A DNA stretch of 64,000 bases, from assembly GCF_900107835.1 (NCBI RefSeq), contig NZ_FNRG01000002.1, positions 124,001 to 188,000 of the forward strand, in the 5' to 3' direction. Numbering within the stretch: the stretch's first letter is position 1; each line of letters opens with the position of its first letter. The notes beneath the pieces were generated by a model. It saw nothing but the letters and a program-made list of their open reading frames with translations, was not told where the DNA came from and did no database searches. This DNA is from Oribacterium sp. KHPX15 (GTDB lineage Bacteria > Bacillota > Clostridia > Lachnospirales > Lachnospiraceae). This document shows, piece by piece, positions 51,812-61,860 of the stretch. The translations under genes were made by a program, and so were the position numbers.

Positions 51812-52564
51812 ATGGAAAACGTTAACGATATCATAAATAACGAAGGCCGCAATATCCCTGCTCATATCGCCATTATTCTTGACGGAAACGGAAGATGGGC
51901 AGAAAGACGGGGACTTCCCAGAGCCATGGGTCACAAGCAGGGCTGCGAAACTCTTGAAACCATCGTTGCGGATTGTGCACGACTCGGAGTAAAGTATCTG
52001 ACCGTCTATGGATTTTCAACAGAAAACTGGAAACGTTCAGAGGAAGAGGTAGGAGCCCTGATGAAGCTTTTCCGTTTATATATGGTCAAGCTTATTAAGG
52101 TTGCAAATGAGCACAATGTCAAAGCCCGCATGATAGGTGAAAGAAGCCGCTTTGCCCCGGACATCCGGGAGGGCATCGAGAGTCTCGAGAAGGAAACGGC
52201 TCAGAACACGGGAATGACTTTTGTCTTTGCGGTAAACTACGGTTCAAGAGACGAAATCGTCCGGGCTGTAAGAAAATATACCCTTGAGGCTCTGAGAGAA
52301 GGAAAATCCGAGGAGGAGATAGAAGCTCTGACAGAACAGGCATTTTCCGGTTATCTCGATACAAGCGGGATGCCTGATCCGGATCTCGTCATAAGGACTT
52401 CCGGTGAATTCAGGATTTCAAACTACCTTCTTTGGCAGAGTGCCTATGCGGAATATTATATAACTCAGGTTCTCTGGCCCGACTTCAACAAAGAAGAGTT
52501 ATTGAAGGCCATCGATAACTTCAACAGCCGCGAACGTCGTTTTGGCGGCAGATTAAAAAAATAA
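51812..52564 (+). CDS. uppS: Isoprenyl transferase (undecaprenyl diphosphate synthase)
   Basis: 250 residues of the cis-prenyltransferase family: HIAIILDGNGRWAERRGLPRAMGH with catalytic Asp24, VKYLTVYGFSTENWKRS, NYGSRDEIVRA and PDLVIRTSGEFRISNYLLWQSAY. It makes C55 undecaprenyl diphosphate, the lipid carrier for peptidoglycan. It begins one base after the frr stop and has no site of its own beyond the frr tail, so coupled translation is likely. A structured 100-base segment separates it from cdsA. Confidence 0.96.
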   Translation: MENVNDIINNEGRNIPAHIAIILDGNGRWAERRGLPRAMGHKQGCETLETIVADCARLGVKYLTVYGFSTENWKRSEEEVGALMKLFRLYMVKLIKVANEHNVKARMIGERSRFAPDIREGIESLEKETAQNTGMTFVFAVNYGSRDEIVRAVRKYTLEALREGKSEEEIEALTEQAFSGYLDTSGMPDPDLVIRTSGEFRISNYLLWQSAYAEYYITQVLWPDFNKEELLKAIDNFNSRERRFGGRLKK

Positions 52565-52573
52565 ATTTTGACT

Positions 52574-52675
52574 CAGGCTTCTTTTACCAATCGGGTTCGG
52601 GCAATGATATTCCCTTACCTGCCCGCGATGCGTCGACAGTTTATTTCGACGCACCTGCGATAGAAAAGAAGCCTG
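52574..52675 (+). ncRNA. Structured three-way-junction element between uppS and cdsA
   Basis: An outer 12-bp stem CAGGCTTCTTTT (52574-52585) / AAAAGAAGCCTG (52664-52675) encloses two hairpins, CGGGCA/TGCCCG (about 52598-52625) and TGCGTCGA/TCGACGCA (about 52629-52653). It lies inside the operon, in transcribed RNA. It is not a simple terminator: only TCTTTGTTG follows. Family not recognised. It may be a regulator, a processing site or an inserted repeat. Confidence 0.5.
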
Positions 52676-52748
52676 TCTTTGTTGTATAAAGTTCTGCCGT
52701 TCTGCATATTGCAGCCTGCGGAACCTTATATGATCAATGGGAATACAT

Positions 52749-53603
52749 ATGTCAGCTACAGATAATTTAAAAAAAGATCATAATGAAAAGAAACCCGGTT
52801 CCTTCATCACGAGACTTATAAGCGGTATAATTCTGGTTATTCTCGCGGCAATAATAGTGCCCATGGGAGGTCTGCCCCTGTTTCTTCTGACCTTCCTCAT
52901 TTCCATGATAGGTCTTTTCGAACTGTACAGGGTTTTCGGAATAGAGAAAAGATCACTGGGATTCGTGGGCTACCTTACCACCATAGCTTATTATGTGATA
53001 GTTTGGTTTGATTTGGACAAATACTTCACTCTTATGGTGGTATTGAGTCTCATGGCTCTCATGTCTTTTTACGTCATTACTTATCCAACCTATAAGATCA
53101 CAGCAGTGGCAAAAGCCTTTATGTGCGTCTGCTATGCCGGCATCATGATGAGTTATCTGTATCAGACCCGTGTCATGCCTGACGGAGTGTATCTTGTATG
53201 GCTCATTTTTATTGCCAGCTGGGGTTCCGACACCTTTGCTTATTGCACGGGGATGCTCATAGGAAAACACAAAATGACTCCCATACTGAGTCCCAAAAAA
53301 ACCGTGGAAGGAGCAGTCGGAGGGGTCATAGGAGCAGCGCTCCTTGGTTTTGTTTATGCCACGATCCTTCAGAGCCGTTTTACCTATATCCTTAACCCGG
53401 GAGCAACATGTGCCATTGCCTGCGCAATCGGAGCACTCATCTCCATGGTGGGAGACCTCACCGCTTCCGGCATCAAAAGGGATTATGAGGTAAAGGATTA
53501 CGGTACCCTGATCCCCGGTCACGGAGGTATCATGGACAGATTTGATTCACTGATTTTCACTGCACCTGCAGTTTATTTTGCCTTAACATTTTTAAATATC
53601 TGA
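52749..53603 (+). CDS. cdsA: Phosphatidate cytidylyltransferase
   Basis: 284 residues; ATG 52749 chosen over the in-frame 52737 because the GGGA before it is better spaced. About eight transmembrane helices follow a hydrophilic N-terminus of 20 residues. The signature is near the C-terminus: SDLTASGIKRDYEVKDYGTLIPGHGGIMDRFDS, with S-x(3)-K-R-x-D-x-K-D as VGDLTASGIKRDYEVKD here. It makes CDP-diacylglycerol, the precursor of phosphatidylglycerol and other lipids. Followed 16 bases later by dxr. Confidence 0.94.
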   Translation: MSATDNLKKDHNEKKPGSFITRLISGIILVILAAIIVPMGGLPLFLLTFLISMIGLFELYRVFGIEKRSLGFVGYLTTIAYYVIVWFDLDKYFTLMVVLSLMALMSFYVITYPTYKITAVAKAFMCVCYAGIMMSYLYQTRVMPDGVYLVWLIFIASWGSDTFAYCTGMLIGKHKMTPILSPKKTVEGAVGGVIGAALLGFVYATILQSRFTYILNPGATCAIACAIGALISMVGDLTASGIKRDYEVKDYGTLIPGHGGIMDRFDSLIFTAPAVYFALTFLNI

Positions 53604-53619
53604 AAGAGGATTAATGTTT

Positions 53620-54777
53620 ATGAGAAGATTGGTAATACTTGGTTCCACAGGTTCCATAGGAACCCAGACTATCGATGTCATAAATGGTGACCCGGAGATA
53701 GTAGTCACAGGTCTCGCTGTTTACGGTTCCATTGATAAATTAAAAGAGCAGGTAGAAGCACTTCATCCTGAAGTAGTCTGCATATATGACGAGAAAAAAG
53801 CTGAGACCTTCAAAGGCTTCGGCTTACCTGTGAAGGTTCTTTCCGGAATGGAAGGACTTATCGAGATTGCAACCATGGAAAACTGTGATGAGGTTGTGGT
53901 TTCCGTTGTGGGAATGATAGGAATCCAGCCTACCATCGCAGCCCTTAAGGCTCATAAACAGGTTGCTCTCGCCAACAAGGAAACCCTGGTATGCGCAGGG
54001 CACATCATCATGCCCCTGGCCGCAGAATGTGGCATAGACATTAAGCCTATAGACTCGGAACACAGCGCCATTTGGCAGTCCCTCACGGGAGAACCTCATG
54101 AACGTATAGAACAGATCCTTCTGACTGCTTCAGGCGGTCCTTTCAGAGGCAAAAAGCGGGAGGAACTCAGGGGTAAAACAAAAGAAGATGCCCTTAAGCA
54201 TCCTAACTGGGCTATGGGAAGAAAGATAACCATAGATTCCTCCACCATGGTAAATAAAGGTCTGGAGGTTTTGGAAGCCCACTGGCTCTTCAATGTTCCT
54301 GTCGATATGATAAAGGTTGTTGTACAGCCTCAGTCCATCGTCCATTCAGCTGTTCAGTATGTAGACGGTTCTGTCAAGGCACAGCTTGGTCTTCCGGACA
54401 TGAGGATTCCCATCGAATATGCCCTTTATGCGCCTGACCGCCGTGCACTCCCGGAGGACCAGAGACTGGATCTGGCAAAATTAGGTCAGCTCACCTTTGA
54501 AGATCCGGACATGGATACCTTCAAGGGTCTCGCCCTTGGCTTCCGTGCCGGAAGAACCGGAGGCTCCATGCCGACTGTCTACAATGCAGCCAACGAGGAA
54601 GCGGTTGCCATGTTCCTTGAAGACCGGATAGATTTCCTTGAAATAGCCGATGTTATCGAAGAGGCCATGAATGCCCATGAAGCCCACGTAGTGGCTTCTC
54701 CCTCTGTGGAAGAGATCCTTTCCATCGAAAAATGGGCAAGAGATTATGTAAAAACCAACTCAAAAATAGTACGCTGA
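53620..54777 (+). CDS. dxr: 1-deoxy-D-xylulose 5-phosphate reductoisomerase
   Basis: 385 residues from ATG 53620; an ATG two codons earlier (53614) is only three bases from AGAGGA and less likely. LVILGSTGSIGTQTIDVI is the NADPH-binding start. KPIDSEHSAIWQSL and TASGGPFRG, then STMVNKGLEVLEAHWLF, are DXR hallmarks with metal-binding Asp/Glu. It commits DXP to the MEP isoprenoid pathway, which also uses ispG in this operon and feeds uppS. Confidence 0.96.
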   Translation: MRRLVILGSTGSIGTQTIDVINGDPEIVVTGLAVYGSIDKLKEQVEALHPEVVCIYDEKKAETFKGFGLPVKVLSGMEGLIEIATMENCDEVVVSVVGMIGIQPTIAALKAHKQVALANKETLVCAGHIIMPLAAECGIDIKPIDSEHSAIWQSLTGEPHERIEQILLTASGGPFRGKKREELRGKTKEDALKHPNWAMGRKITIDSSTMVNKGLEVLEAHWLFNVPVDMIKVVVQPQSIVHSAVQYVDGSVKAQLGLPDMRIPIEYALYAPDRRALPEDQRLDLAKLGQLTFEDPDMDTFKGLALGFRAGRTGGSMPTVYNAANEEAVAMFLEDRIDFLEIADVIEEAMNAHEAHVVASPSVEEILSIEKWARDYVKTNSKIVR

Positions 54778-54791
54778 CAGGAGATATAAAC

Positions 54792-55988
54792 TTGGGAATA
54801 ATTGTCGCCCTTTTGGGCTTGAGTTTTTTAATATTTTTCCATGAACTCGGACACTTTCTGGCTGCCAAGCTCTGCCATGTGGGTGTTCTTGAGTTTTCCA
54901 TAGGCATGGGGCCAAGACTTATAAGCCGGGTAAAAAACAACACCCGTTACTCACTGAAGCTTTTGCCACTCGGCGGAAGCTGTGCCATGCTGGGAGAAGA
55001 CTCTGCCGGTTCCGGCGATTTTTCTGTGTCTTTCGGGGAAGAACTGCCGGACCGGGAAAATACCGGTGATCCATGGATCGACTATGACGGTGTCCGTTTC
55101 AGAAAATCCGAAATCGTTAAATACAGTTTCCAGCAGAAACCTGCCATACAGCGATTTTTCATTTGTATTGCAGGAGTAATGAACAACTTTATACTGGCTG
55201 CAGTTTTTGCAGCTGTGATAGTTTTTTTCTGCGGTTTTGATCCTCTGTATATAACCGATACAGTTGAAAATGTCCCTGCTGCAGAAGCAGGTTTCCAACA
55301 GGAAGACAATCTCATATATCTCGGCCTTCATGATAAACACCTATCCAGAATGCCCGGATACAGGGATCTTTTCATGTGGATGTATATCAATGCGGAGGAC
55401 TTTGACGAAAGTACACTCCTTGACGCTGTAGTTCTCCGTAACGGAAAAAAAGAAACCATCACCTTTAAACCCTACTACAATGAAGAGCAAAAGGCCTACA
55501 AGCTGGGACTTGCTTTTTACGGGGGAAGGATGCTTGCATCTGACCCTTTGCAGTTCATAAAGTATTCCTACTATGAATTCCGGTATGATCTTACTATCGT
55601 AATCCAAAGCCTTAGACTCATCGCAAAAGGAAAAGTACATCGAAATGAGGTTATGGGGCCCGTTGGTACTGTCAGCGTCATAAGCACCACCGTTGAAAAA
55701 TCCTCGGAATACGGTCTTTTTAATGCCTTTCTGGTTTTCCTGGAACTTTTAAGCATGCTGTCATCAAATCTCGGCATCATGAATCTTTTGCCCATACCAG
55801 CCCTTGACGGAGGACGACTGATATTCATTCTTTTCGAAATGATCTCGAGACGCAGGCTTCCTTTTTCCGTCGAGGAGCGCATCAATCAGATCGGCATGGC
55901 AGCCTTACTTATGCTGATGCTTGTCATATTGTCAAACGATATCTGGAATATCATTTCCGGAGCCTATGCTTCTATACTTGGAGGTTAA
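54792..55988 (+). CDS. rseP: Site-2 intramembrane metalloprotease RseP
   Basis: 398 residues. The upstream frame overlaps dxr, but CAGGAGAT at 54778 points to TTG 54792, giving a start right before the first helix. Zinc motif HELGH at residues 17-21. A PDZ-like domain lies around residues 175-260. The second conserved block, NLLPIPALDGGRLIF, is near the C-terminus, flanked by transmembrane helices. It cleaves membrane-bound anti-sigma factors or signal peptide remnants. It sits between dxr and ispG, as in many Firmicutes. Confidence 0.93.
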   Translation: MGIIVALLGLSFLIFFHELGHFLAAKLCHVGVLEFSIGMGPRLISRVKNNTRYSLKLLPLGGSCAMLGEDSAGSGDFSVSFGEELPDRENTGDPWIDYDGVRFRKSEIVKYSFQQKPAIQRFFICIAGVMNNFILAAVFAAVIVFFCGFDPLYITDTVENVPAAEAGFQQEDNLIYLGLHDKHLSRMPGYRDLFMWMYINAEDFDESTLLDAVVLRNGKKETITFKPYYNEEQKAYKLGLAFYGGRMLASDPLQFIKYSYYEFRYDLTIVIQSLRLIAKGKVHRNEVMGPVGTVSVISTTVEKSSEYGLFNAFLVFLELLSMLSSNLGIMNLLPIPALDGGRLIFILFEMISRRRLPFSVEERINQIGMAALLMLMLVILSNDIWNIISGAYASILGG

Positions 55989-55993
55989 TTTAA

Positions 55994-57052
55994 ATGTTAC
56001 CAAGAGAGAACACTAAAGTTGTAAACATTGGAAACGTAAAGATCGGCGGGAACAATCCCGTTGCGATCCAGTCCATGTGCAATACCAAAACAGAGGATGT
56101 AAAGGCCACTGTTGAACAGATACTAAGACTTGAAAAAGCCGGATGCGAGATAATCAGATGCACCGTCCCCACAAATGAGGCAGCACTGGCCCTTAAGGAG
56201 ATAAAGCAGCAGGTGCATATCCCCATTGTGGCGGATATCCATTTTGATTACAAGATGGCCATAGCTGCCATTGAAAACGGTGCCGACAAGATCCGTATCA
56301 ATCCGGGAAATATCGGATCAAACGAAAAGATACAGGCTGTTGTTGACTGCGCAAAGGCTCACAACGTCCCCATCCGTGTGGGAGTAAATTCCGGTTCTCT
56401 TGAAAAGGATCTCATCGAAAAGTACGGCGGTCATGTCACTGCCGAAGGAATAGTGGAATCTGCACTTCAGAAGGTAAAGCTCATCGAAGATATGGGCTAT
56501 GACAATCTGGTTATTTCCATTAAGTCCTCGGATGTTCTTATGTGTACAAGAGCTCACGAACTTATTGCTGACAAGACCCGACACCCTCTTCATGTAGGAA
56601 TTACCGAGGCCGGAACAGTATGGTCCGGAAACATTAAATCTTCAATAGGTCTCGGCATGATATTAGGTCAGGGTATCGGAAATACCATCCGTGTTTCCTT
56701 GAGCGCGGATCCTGTGGAAGAGATTAAATCAGCAAAGCTTATTTTAAGGACTCTTGGTCTTCGCACCGGCGGCATCGAAGTTGTTTCCTGCCCGACCTGC
56801 GGAAGAACCAACATTGACCTCATAAGCCTTGCAAATGAAGTACAGACTCTTGTGGAGGAGTATGATTATAAAAACCTGAAGGTTGCTGTTATGGGCTGTG
56901 TTGTAAACGGTCCCGGAGAAGCGAAGGAAGCCGATATCGGTATCGCCGGGGGAAAAGGTGAAGGTCTCCTTATAAAGAAGGGTGAGATCATCCGTAAAGT
57001 GCCGGAGGCAGAGCTTCTTAACACCCTAAGAGAAGAAATAGAGAAGATGTAA
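55994..57052 (+). CDS. ispG: 4-hydroxy-3-methylbut-2-enyl diphosphate synthase (GcpE)
   Basis: 352 residues. NPVAIQSMCNTKTEDVKATV near the start, then a TIM barrel with VADIHFDYKMAI and INPGNIG, and the C-terminal 4Fe-4S domain with CPTCGRT (near 266) and MGCVVNGPGEAKEADIGIAGG (near 300). It converts MEcPP to HMBPP, the penultimate MEP pathway step. It begins five bases after rseP. About 120 bases of untranslated sequence precede the leader ORF of polC. Confidence 0.96.
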   Translation: MLPRENTKVVNIGNVKIGGNNPVAIQSMCNTKTEDVKATVEQILRLEKAGCEIIRCTVPTNEAALALKEIKQQVHIPIVADIHFDYKMAIAAIENGADKIRINPGNIGSNEKIQAVVDCAKAHNVPIRVGVNSGSLEKDLIEKYGGHVTAEGIVESALQKVKLIEDMGYDNLVISIKSSDVLMCTRAHELIADKTRHPLHVGITEAGTVWSGNIKSSIGLGMILGQGIGNTIRVSLSADPVEEIKSAKLILRTLGLRTGGIEVVSCPTCGRTNIDLISLANEVQTLVEEYDYKNLKVAVMGCVVNGPGEAKEADIGIAGGKGEGLLIKKGEIIRKVPEAELLNTLREEIEKM

Positions 57053-57169
57053 AATGATCATCTCGATATGAGCCTTAATGCCTGCTGCCAATTGACAGAT
57101 ATTAAGGTTAGAAATCTAAATTCATAGAATAAAACTCTAAAAAGCAACTATATTCGGGAGAGACATACA

Positions 57170-57274
57170 ATGTCATCCCTTACCGTTTTATATCAGAGAG
57201 GGGGCTGTACCGCAGATACCGTGGAATGCGAGGGCGGTGCACCAGAAAATGAAAAAATTTTTCGAAGTATTTGA
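57170..57274 (+). CDS. Possible leader peptide overlapping polC start
   Basis: A 34-codon frame with CGGGAGA at 57155-57161, well spaced for ATG 57170, ends at TGA 57272-57274, inside polC in another frame. The peptide begins MSSLTVLYQRGGCTADTVEC and has no known family. The RNA forms an 8-bp stem TGTACCGC/GCGGTGCA (about 57205-57241) just before the polC ATG. Translation of the small ORF would open that hairpin, so coupling or attenuation of polC is a reasonable inference. Confidence 0.4.
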   Translation: MSSLTVLYQRGGCTADTVECEGGAPENEKIFRSI

Positions 57275-60200
57275 AACTCTCGAGGTCAGCGATGACCTCG
57301 AGGGATTATTTCGTGACACCTTTGTAACCCGTGTCACCATTACAAAAGATCATACACAGATACGAATCTACATCACAAGTCCTCATCTTATAGATAAGAG
57401 GACTGTTTTTCGTATGGAAAAACTCATCAAAGACCAGCTTTTCGGTAAAAAGAAAATAGCTGTAAGTATCAAGGAGAATTTCCGTCTCAGCGCACAGTAC
57501 AATGCCAGAACTCTGTTTGACATGTACCGTGAAAGCATCCTTATAGAACTCAGGAACTTCAACATCATCCTCTATAACATGATGACTACCGGTCAGATTT
57601 CCTGGCAGGACGATGACACCATGGATCTCAAGGTGGCAAATTCCCACTTGTACAAAGAGGCCAGCAGGGAACTTCTTCATGCCCTTAAACGTCTTTTTGA
57701 AGATCGTTGTTCCATAGCCTTTAACCTTAACATGCTTTATGAAGAAAAGCAGAGTTCCGCATCAAAGGATCCCGGCTATAACTACATTCCTCCGGAGCTT
57801 AGGGGAGACACCGATGAGTCAAGACGCCGGAGAGCAGAACTTCAGAAATCAGAAGGCTTCATGAGGGGCTCCGACAGTTTCGCAATTCCTGACAGGGATA
57901 GTTCTGCCAATGCCAACGACCGTGATGCAGCTGCTGCAGCTCTGGAAGCTCAAAATGCCCGCATGAGCTTAGACCTCAATATGGCAAACCGGAATTCAGG
58001 CTCCAACGGGGGAAATCAGACTCAAAACCAGGGTTCTCAAAATGGCAGCAGTCGTTTCGGCGGAGGCAATACCCAGTTCCAGCGCAAAAAACGCGCCTTT
58101 AAGATGTCCGAAAACGCCGAAGTCCTTTACGGAAGATACTTTGAAGGAGAGCCTGTTTCCCTCAAGGATGTGGACGCCGGATCCGGAAACATTATTATGG
58201 CAGGAACCATCTTCCTGGTACATGATCCGGTTCATACCAAAACCGGCAAAAATATACTTAAGTTTGACATCACAGATTACACCGATTCCATAACCTGCAA
58301 AATATTCGTGGATGACGAAGATATGGAGCTTGCAACCTCATTTATCAAACCGGGAACAGACCTTCTCATAAAGGGTTCTGTTTCCTTTGACTCCTTTGAC
58401 AAGCAGGTAGAAATGAGCTTTATCGACGGTATCCTCAAGTACCAGATAACCCGCGCCAAAAGAACCGACAGCCATCCGGAAAAGCGCGTGGAGCTCCATC
58501 TCCATACAAAAATGTCAGATATGGATGCCGTCTCAGATGTATGTGATTATATCGATACCGCCATTTCCTTCGGAATGAATGCCATGGCCATCACAGATCA
58601 CGGTGTGGTCCAGGCCTTCCCGGACGCAAGCATTTATCTGAAAAAGATAGGCCGTGATAAAGATTTCAAGATAATTTACGGATGTGAAGGATACCTGGTG
58701 GATGATCAGGAGACCATAGTTGTCAATGATAAAGGTCAGGAGCTTTTCCATGACACCGTGGTTTTCGATATCGAGACCACCGGCTTCAGTGCCGAGACCG
58801 ACCACATTATCGAGATCGGTGCGGTAAAGCTTCACAACAATGAAATCGTGGACCGCATGGATGTTTTCATAAATCCCGGTGTGCCTATTCCGTTCCGTAT
58901 CACACAGCTCACCTCCATCGACGACTCCATGGTCATGGATGCCGATCCGATAGAAGTGGTGTTGCCTAAATTCCTCGAATGGTGCGGAGACGCGGTTATA
59001 GTCGCTCACAATGCCTCCTTCGATACCGGCTTTATAAGCAAAAATGCAAAGCGCCTCGGGCTTTCCTATGACCCTACCATCATTGATACGGTGAGCCTCA
59101 GCCGACTGCTGCTTCCTAAACTCAACAGATTCAAACTGGATACTGTTGCCAAGGAGCTTAATGTCTCCCTCGAGCATCATCACCGCGCTGTAGACGATGC
59201 GGGATGTACTGCCGAAATCTATATCAAAGAGATAGAAATGGTAAAGCAGCGCGGCTGCACAAGGCTTTCAGACATCGACAAGCTGGAATTTGACCACGCT
59301 GCCAATGTCATGAAGCTTCCCACTTACCATATCATCCTTTTGGCTAAAAACGACATCGGACGTATAAACCTGTACCGCCTGGTATCAGAAAGTCACCTTA
59401 ACTACTTTAAGTCACGGCCCCGTATTCCCAAGTCCTTACTCAGGAAATACAGAGAAGGACTCATTATCGGAAGCGCCTGTGTCATGGGAGAAGTATTCCA
59501 GAGCATGATACGCGGAGTGGACGACGCACAGCTGATTGATATAGCATCCTTTTACGATTACCTGGAGATCCAGCCTCTCGGAAACAACAGCTTTATGCTG
59601 GGAAACGAAAAGTATACCGCCACTACAGAGCAGGACCTTATAGATTACAACAATAAGATCATATCCATTGCGGACCAGCTGGGAAAACCGGTATGTGCAA
59701 CCTGTGACTGTCATTACATTAATCCTGAGGATGATATCTACAGGACCATCATTCAGGCAGGACGCGGTTTCGACGAAGAAGAGAGTGATGCCAAGCTTTA
59801 TTTCCGTTCAACGGACGAAATGCTTCAGGAATTCTCATACCTTGAGCCGCAGAAAGCAAAGGAGATAGTTATTGACAATCCGAATCTCATAGCGGATATG
59901 TGTGACATGATAAAGCCGGTGCGTCCCGACAAGTGCCCGCCGGTTATCGAAAACTCTGATGAAACTCTGAGAGAGATCTGTTATGAAACCGCCCATAGAA
60001 TGTATGGACCGGACCTCCCTCAGATTGTTTCCGACAGACTGGAAAAGGAGCTTAATTCAATCATTTCAAACGGTTACTCCGTTATGTATATTATTGCCCA
60101 GAAGCTTGTTGACAAGTCAAACGAGGATGGCTATCTGGTTGGTTCCCGTGGTTCTGTAGGTTCTTCCTTCGCAGCCACCATGTCACATATCACAGAGGTT

Positions 60201-61838
60201 AACCCTCTGAGCCCGCACTATGTCTGCCCTGAATGCTTCTGGTATGATTTTGATTCACCTGAGGTAAAGCAGTACTCGGGTATGGCAGGCTGCGATATGC
60301 CATCGAAGAAGTGTCCGAAGTGTGGAGCCGAGTTAAATCGCTGGGGCTATGATATACCATTTGAGACTTTCCTTGGATTCAAGGGTGACAAGGAACCGGA
60401 TATCGACCTTAACTTCTCCGGAGAATATCAGGCAAAGGCCCATGCCTACACCGGAGTCATTTTCGGAGAAGGCCACACCTTTAAGGCAGGAACCATCGGT
60501 ACCCTTGCAGATAAAACAGCCTACGGAATGGTCAAAAAATACTATGAAGAAAAGGGAATTGAAAAACGAACCGCAGAAATAGACCGTCTGGTTCAGGGGT
60601 GCGTGGGAGTGCGCCGTACCACCGGTCAGCACCCCGGAGGAATCGTAGTACTTCCTCACGGTGAGGAGATCAATACATTTACACCGGTACAGCATCCGGC
60701 TAATGATATGCAATCCCCCATCATCACCACCCATTTCGATTATCATAAAATCGACCATAACCTTTTGAAACTTGATATCCTGGGACACGACGATCCCACC
60801 ATGATACGTCGTCTCCAGGATCTCATAGGCATCGATCCAGTTAAGGATATCCCCCTTGACTGTAAGGAAGTAATGAGCCTCTTCCAGTCAACGGAAGTCC
60901 TCGGCATTAAGCCGGAGGATATTCATGGAGTGAAGCTGGGCTGTCTCGGAATCCCCGAATTCGGTACCTCTTTTGCCATGCAGATGGTTGAGGATACAAA
61001 ACCGAAGTATTTTTCCGATCTCATCAGGATTTCAGGCCTGTCCCACGGAACGGACGTATACCTCAACAATGCCCAGGATCTCATTAAGGATGGCATAACC
61101 ACCCTGCAGCAGGCGATCTGCTGTCGAGACGATATCATGGTTTACCTTATGCATAAGGGCATGGATCCGGGAGAATCCTTCAGCATCATGGAGGCCACAC
61201 GTAAGCATAAGCCTCTTAAGGACGAATGGTGTCAGGACATGCTGGATCATGATGTGCCTCAGTGGTACATTGACGCCTGCAAGAAAATAAAGTACATGTT
61301 CCCAAAGGCTCATGCCGCAGCCTACGTAATGATGGCATGGCGTGTTGCCTGGTGTAAGGTATTCCACCCTATAGAGTACTACACAGCCTACTTCAGTATC
61401 CGTGCCGATGGCTTCGATTATGACAAGATGTGCGGAGGAATCGATAAACTCAGGTTCTATATCGACCAGTATTTAAACATTCCGAAGCCTACCAACACTG
61501 AAGCCGTGTGTCTCCGCGACATGCGTATATGTGAAGAAATGTATGCCCGTGGCATCGAGTTTGCGCCTCTTGACATATATAAAGCAAAGGCAAAGGACTT
61601 TACCATCACTCCTGACAAAAAGATCATGCCGAGCTTCACCTCCATGGCGGGTCTCGGTGAAGCCGTTGCCCAGGGCATCGAGGACGGCGGTAAGAGCGGA
61701 GTCAGATATCTCAGTAAGGACGACTTTATTAACAGGACACACTGCCCGAAGGGCTTCGTGGAAAAGTTCAGCGAGCTTGGACTTCTGGGAGACATTCCTG
61801 AATCGAACCAGATGAGTATTTTTGATCTCATGAACTAA
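57249..61838 (+). CDS. polC: DNA polymerase III alpha subunit, PolC type
   Basis: 1529 residues from ATG 57249; GTG 57237 is an in-frame alternative. After an N-terminal domain and a Gln/Asn/Gly-rich linker (about 235-275) comes an OB fold, then the PHP domain (VELHLHTKMSDMDAVSDV near 415), which is split by the DEDD proofreading exonuclease (VVFDIETTGFS near 505, HHHRAVDDAGCTAEI near 650). The polymerase core follows with GSRGSVGSSFAATM near 965 and the catalytic PDIDLNFSG near 1050. This is the replicative polymerase of low-GC Gram-positives. It ends the operon begun by pyrH. Confidence 0.97.
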   Translation: MKKFFEVFETLEVSDDLEGLFRDTFVTRVTITKDHTQIRIYITSPHLIDKRTVFRMEKLIKDQLFGKKKIAVSIKENFRLSAQYNARTLFDMYRESILIELRNFNIILYNMMTTGQISWQDDDTMDLKVANSHLYKEASRELLHALKRLFEDRCSIAFNLNMLYEEKQSSASKDPGYNYIPPELRGDTDESRRRRAELQKSEGFMRGSDSFAIPDRDSSANANDRDAAAAALEAQNARMSLDLNMANRNSGSNGGNQTQNQGSQNGSSRFGGGNTQFQRKKRAFKMSENAEVLYGRYFEGEPVSLKDVDAGSGNIIMAGTIFLVHDPVHTKTGKNILKFDITDYTDSITCKIFVDDEDMELATSFIKPGTDLLIKGSVSFDSFDKQVEMSFIDGILKYQITRAKRTDSHPEKRVELHLHTKMSDMDAVSDVCDYIDTAISFGMNAMAITDHGVVQAFPDASIYLKKIGRDKDFKIIYGCEGYLVDDQETIVVNDKGQELFHDTVVFDIETTGFSAETDHIIEIGAVKLHNNEIVDRMDVFINPGVPIPFRITQLTSIDDSMVMDADPIEVVLPKFLEWCGDAVIVAHNASFDTGFISKNAKRLGLSYDPTIIDTVSLSRLLLPKLNRFKLDTVAKELNVSLEHHHRAVDDAGCTAEIYIKEIEMVKQRGCTRLSDIDKLEFDHAANVMKLPTYHIILLAKNDIGRINLYRLVSESHLNYFKSRPRIPKSLLRKYREGLIIGSACVMGEVFQSMIRGVDDAQLIDIASFYDYLEIQPLGNNSFMLGNEKYTATTEQDLIDYNNKIISIADQLGKPVCATCDCHYINPEDDIYRTIIQAGRGFDEEESDAKLYFRSTDEMLQEFSYLEPQKAKEIVIDNPNLIADMCDMIKPVRPDKCPPVIENSDETLREICYETAHRMYGPDLPQIVSDRLEKELNSIISNGYSVMYIIAQKLVDKSNEDGYLVGSRGSVGSSFAATMSHITEVNPLSPHYVCPECFWYDFDSPEVKQYSGMAGCDMPSKKCPKCGAELNRWGYDIPFETFLGFKGDKEPDIDLNFSGEYQAKAHAYTGVIFGEGHTFKAGTIGTLADKTAYGMVKKYYEEKGIEKRTAEIDRLVQGCVGVRRTTGQHPGGIVVLPHGEEINTFTPVQHPANDMQSPIITTHFDYHKIDHNLLKLDILGHDDPTMIRRLQDLIGIDPVKDIPLDCKEVMSLFQSTEVLGIKPEDIHGVKLGCLGIPEFGTSFAMQMVEDTKPKYFSDLIRISGLSHGTDVYLNNAQDLIKDGITTLQQAICCRDDIMVYLMHKGMDPGESFSIMEATRKHKPLKDEWCQDMLDHDVPQWYIDACKKIKYMFPKAHAAAYVMMAWRVAWCKVFHPIEYYTAYFSIRADGFDYDKMCGGIDKLRFYIDQYLNIPKPTNTEAVCLRDMRICEEMYARGIEFAPLDIYKAKAKDFTITPDKKIMPSFTSMAGLGEAVAQGIEDGGKSGVRYLSKDDFINRTHCPKGFVEKFSELGLLGDIPESNQMSIFDLMN

Positions 61839-61860
61839 GATAACTTCTATAATTCAGACA

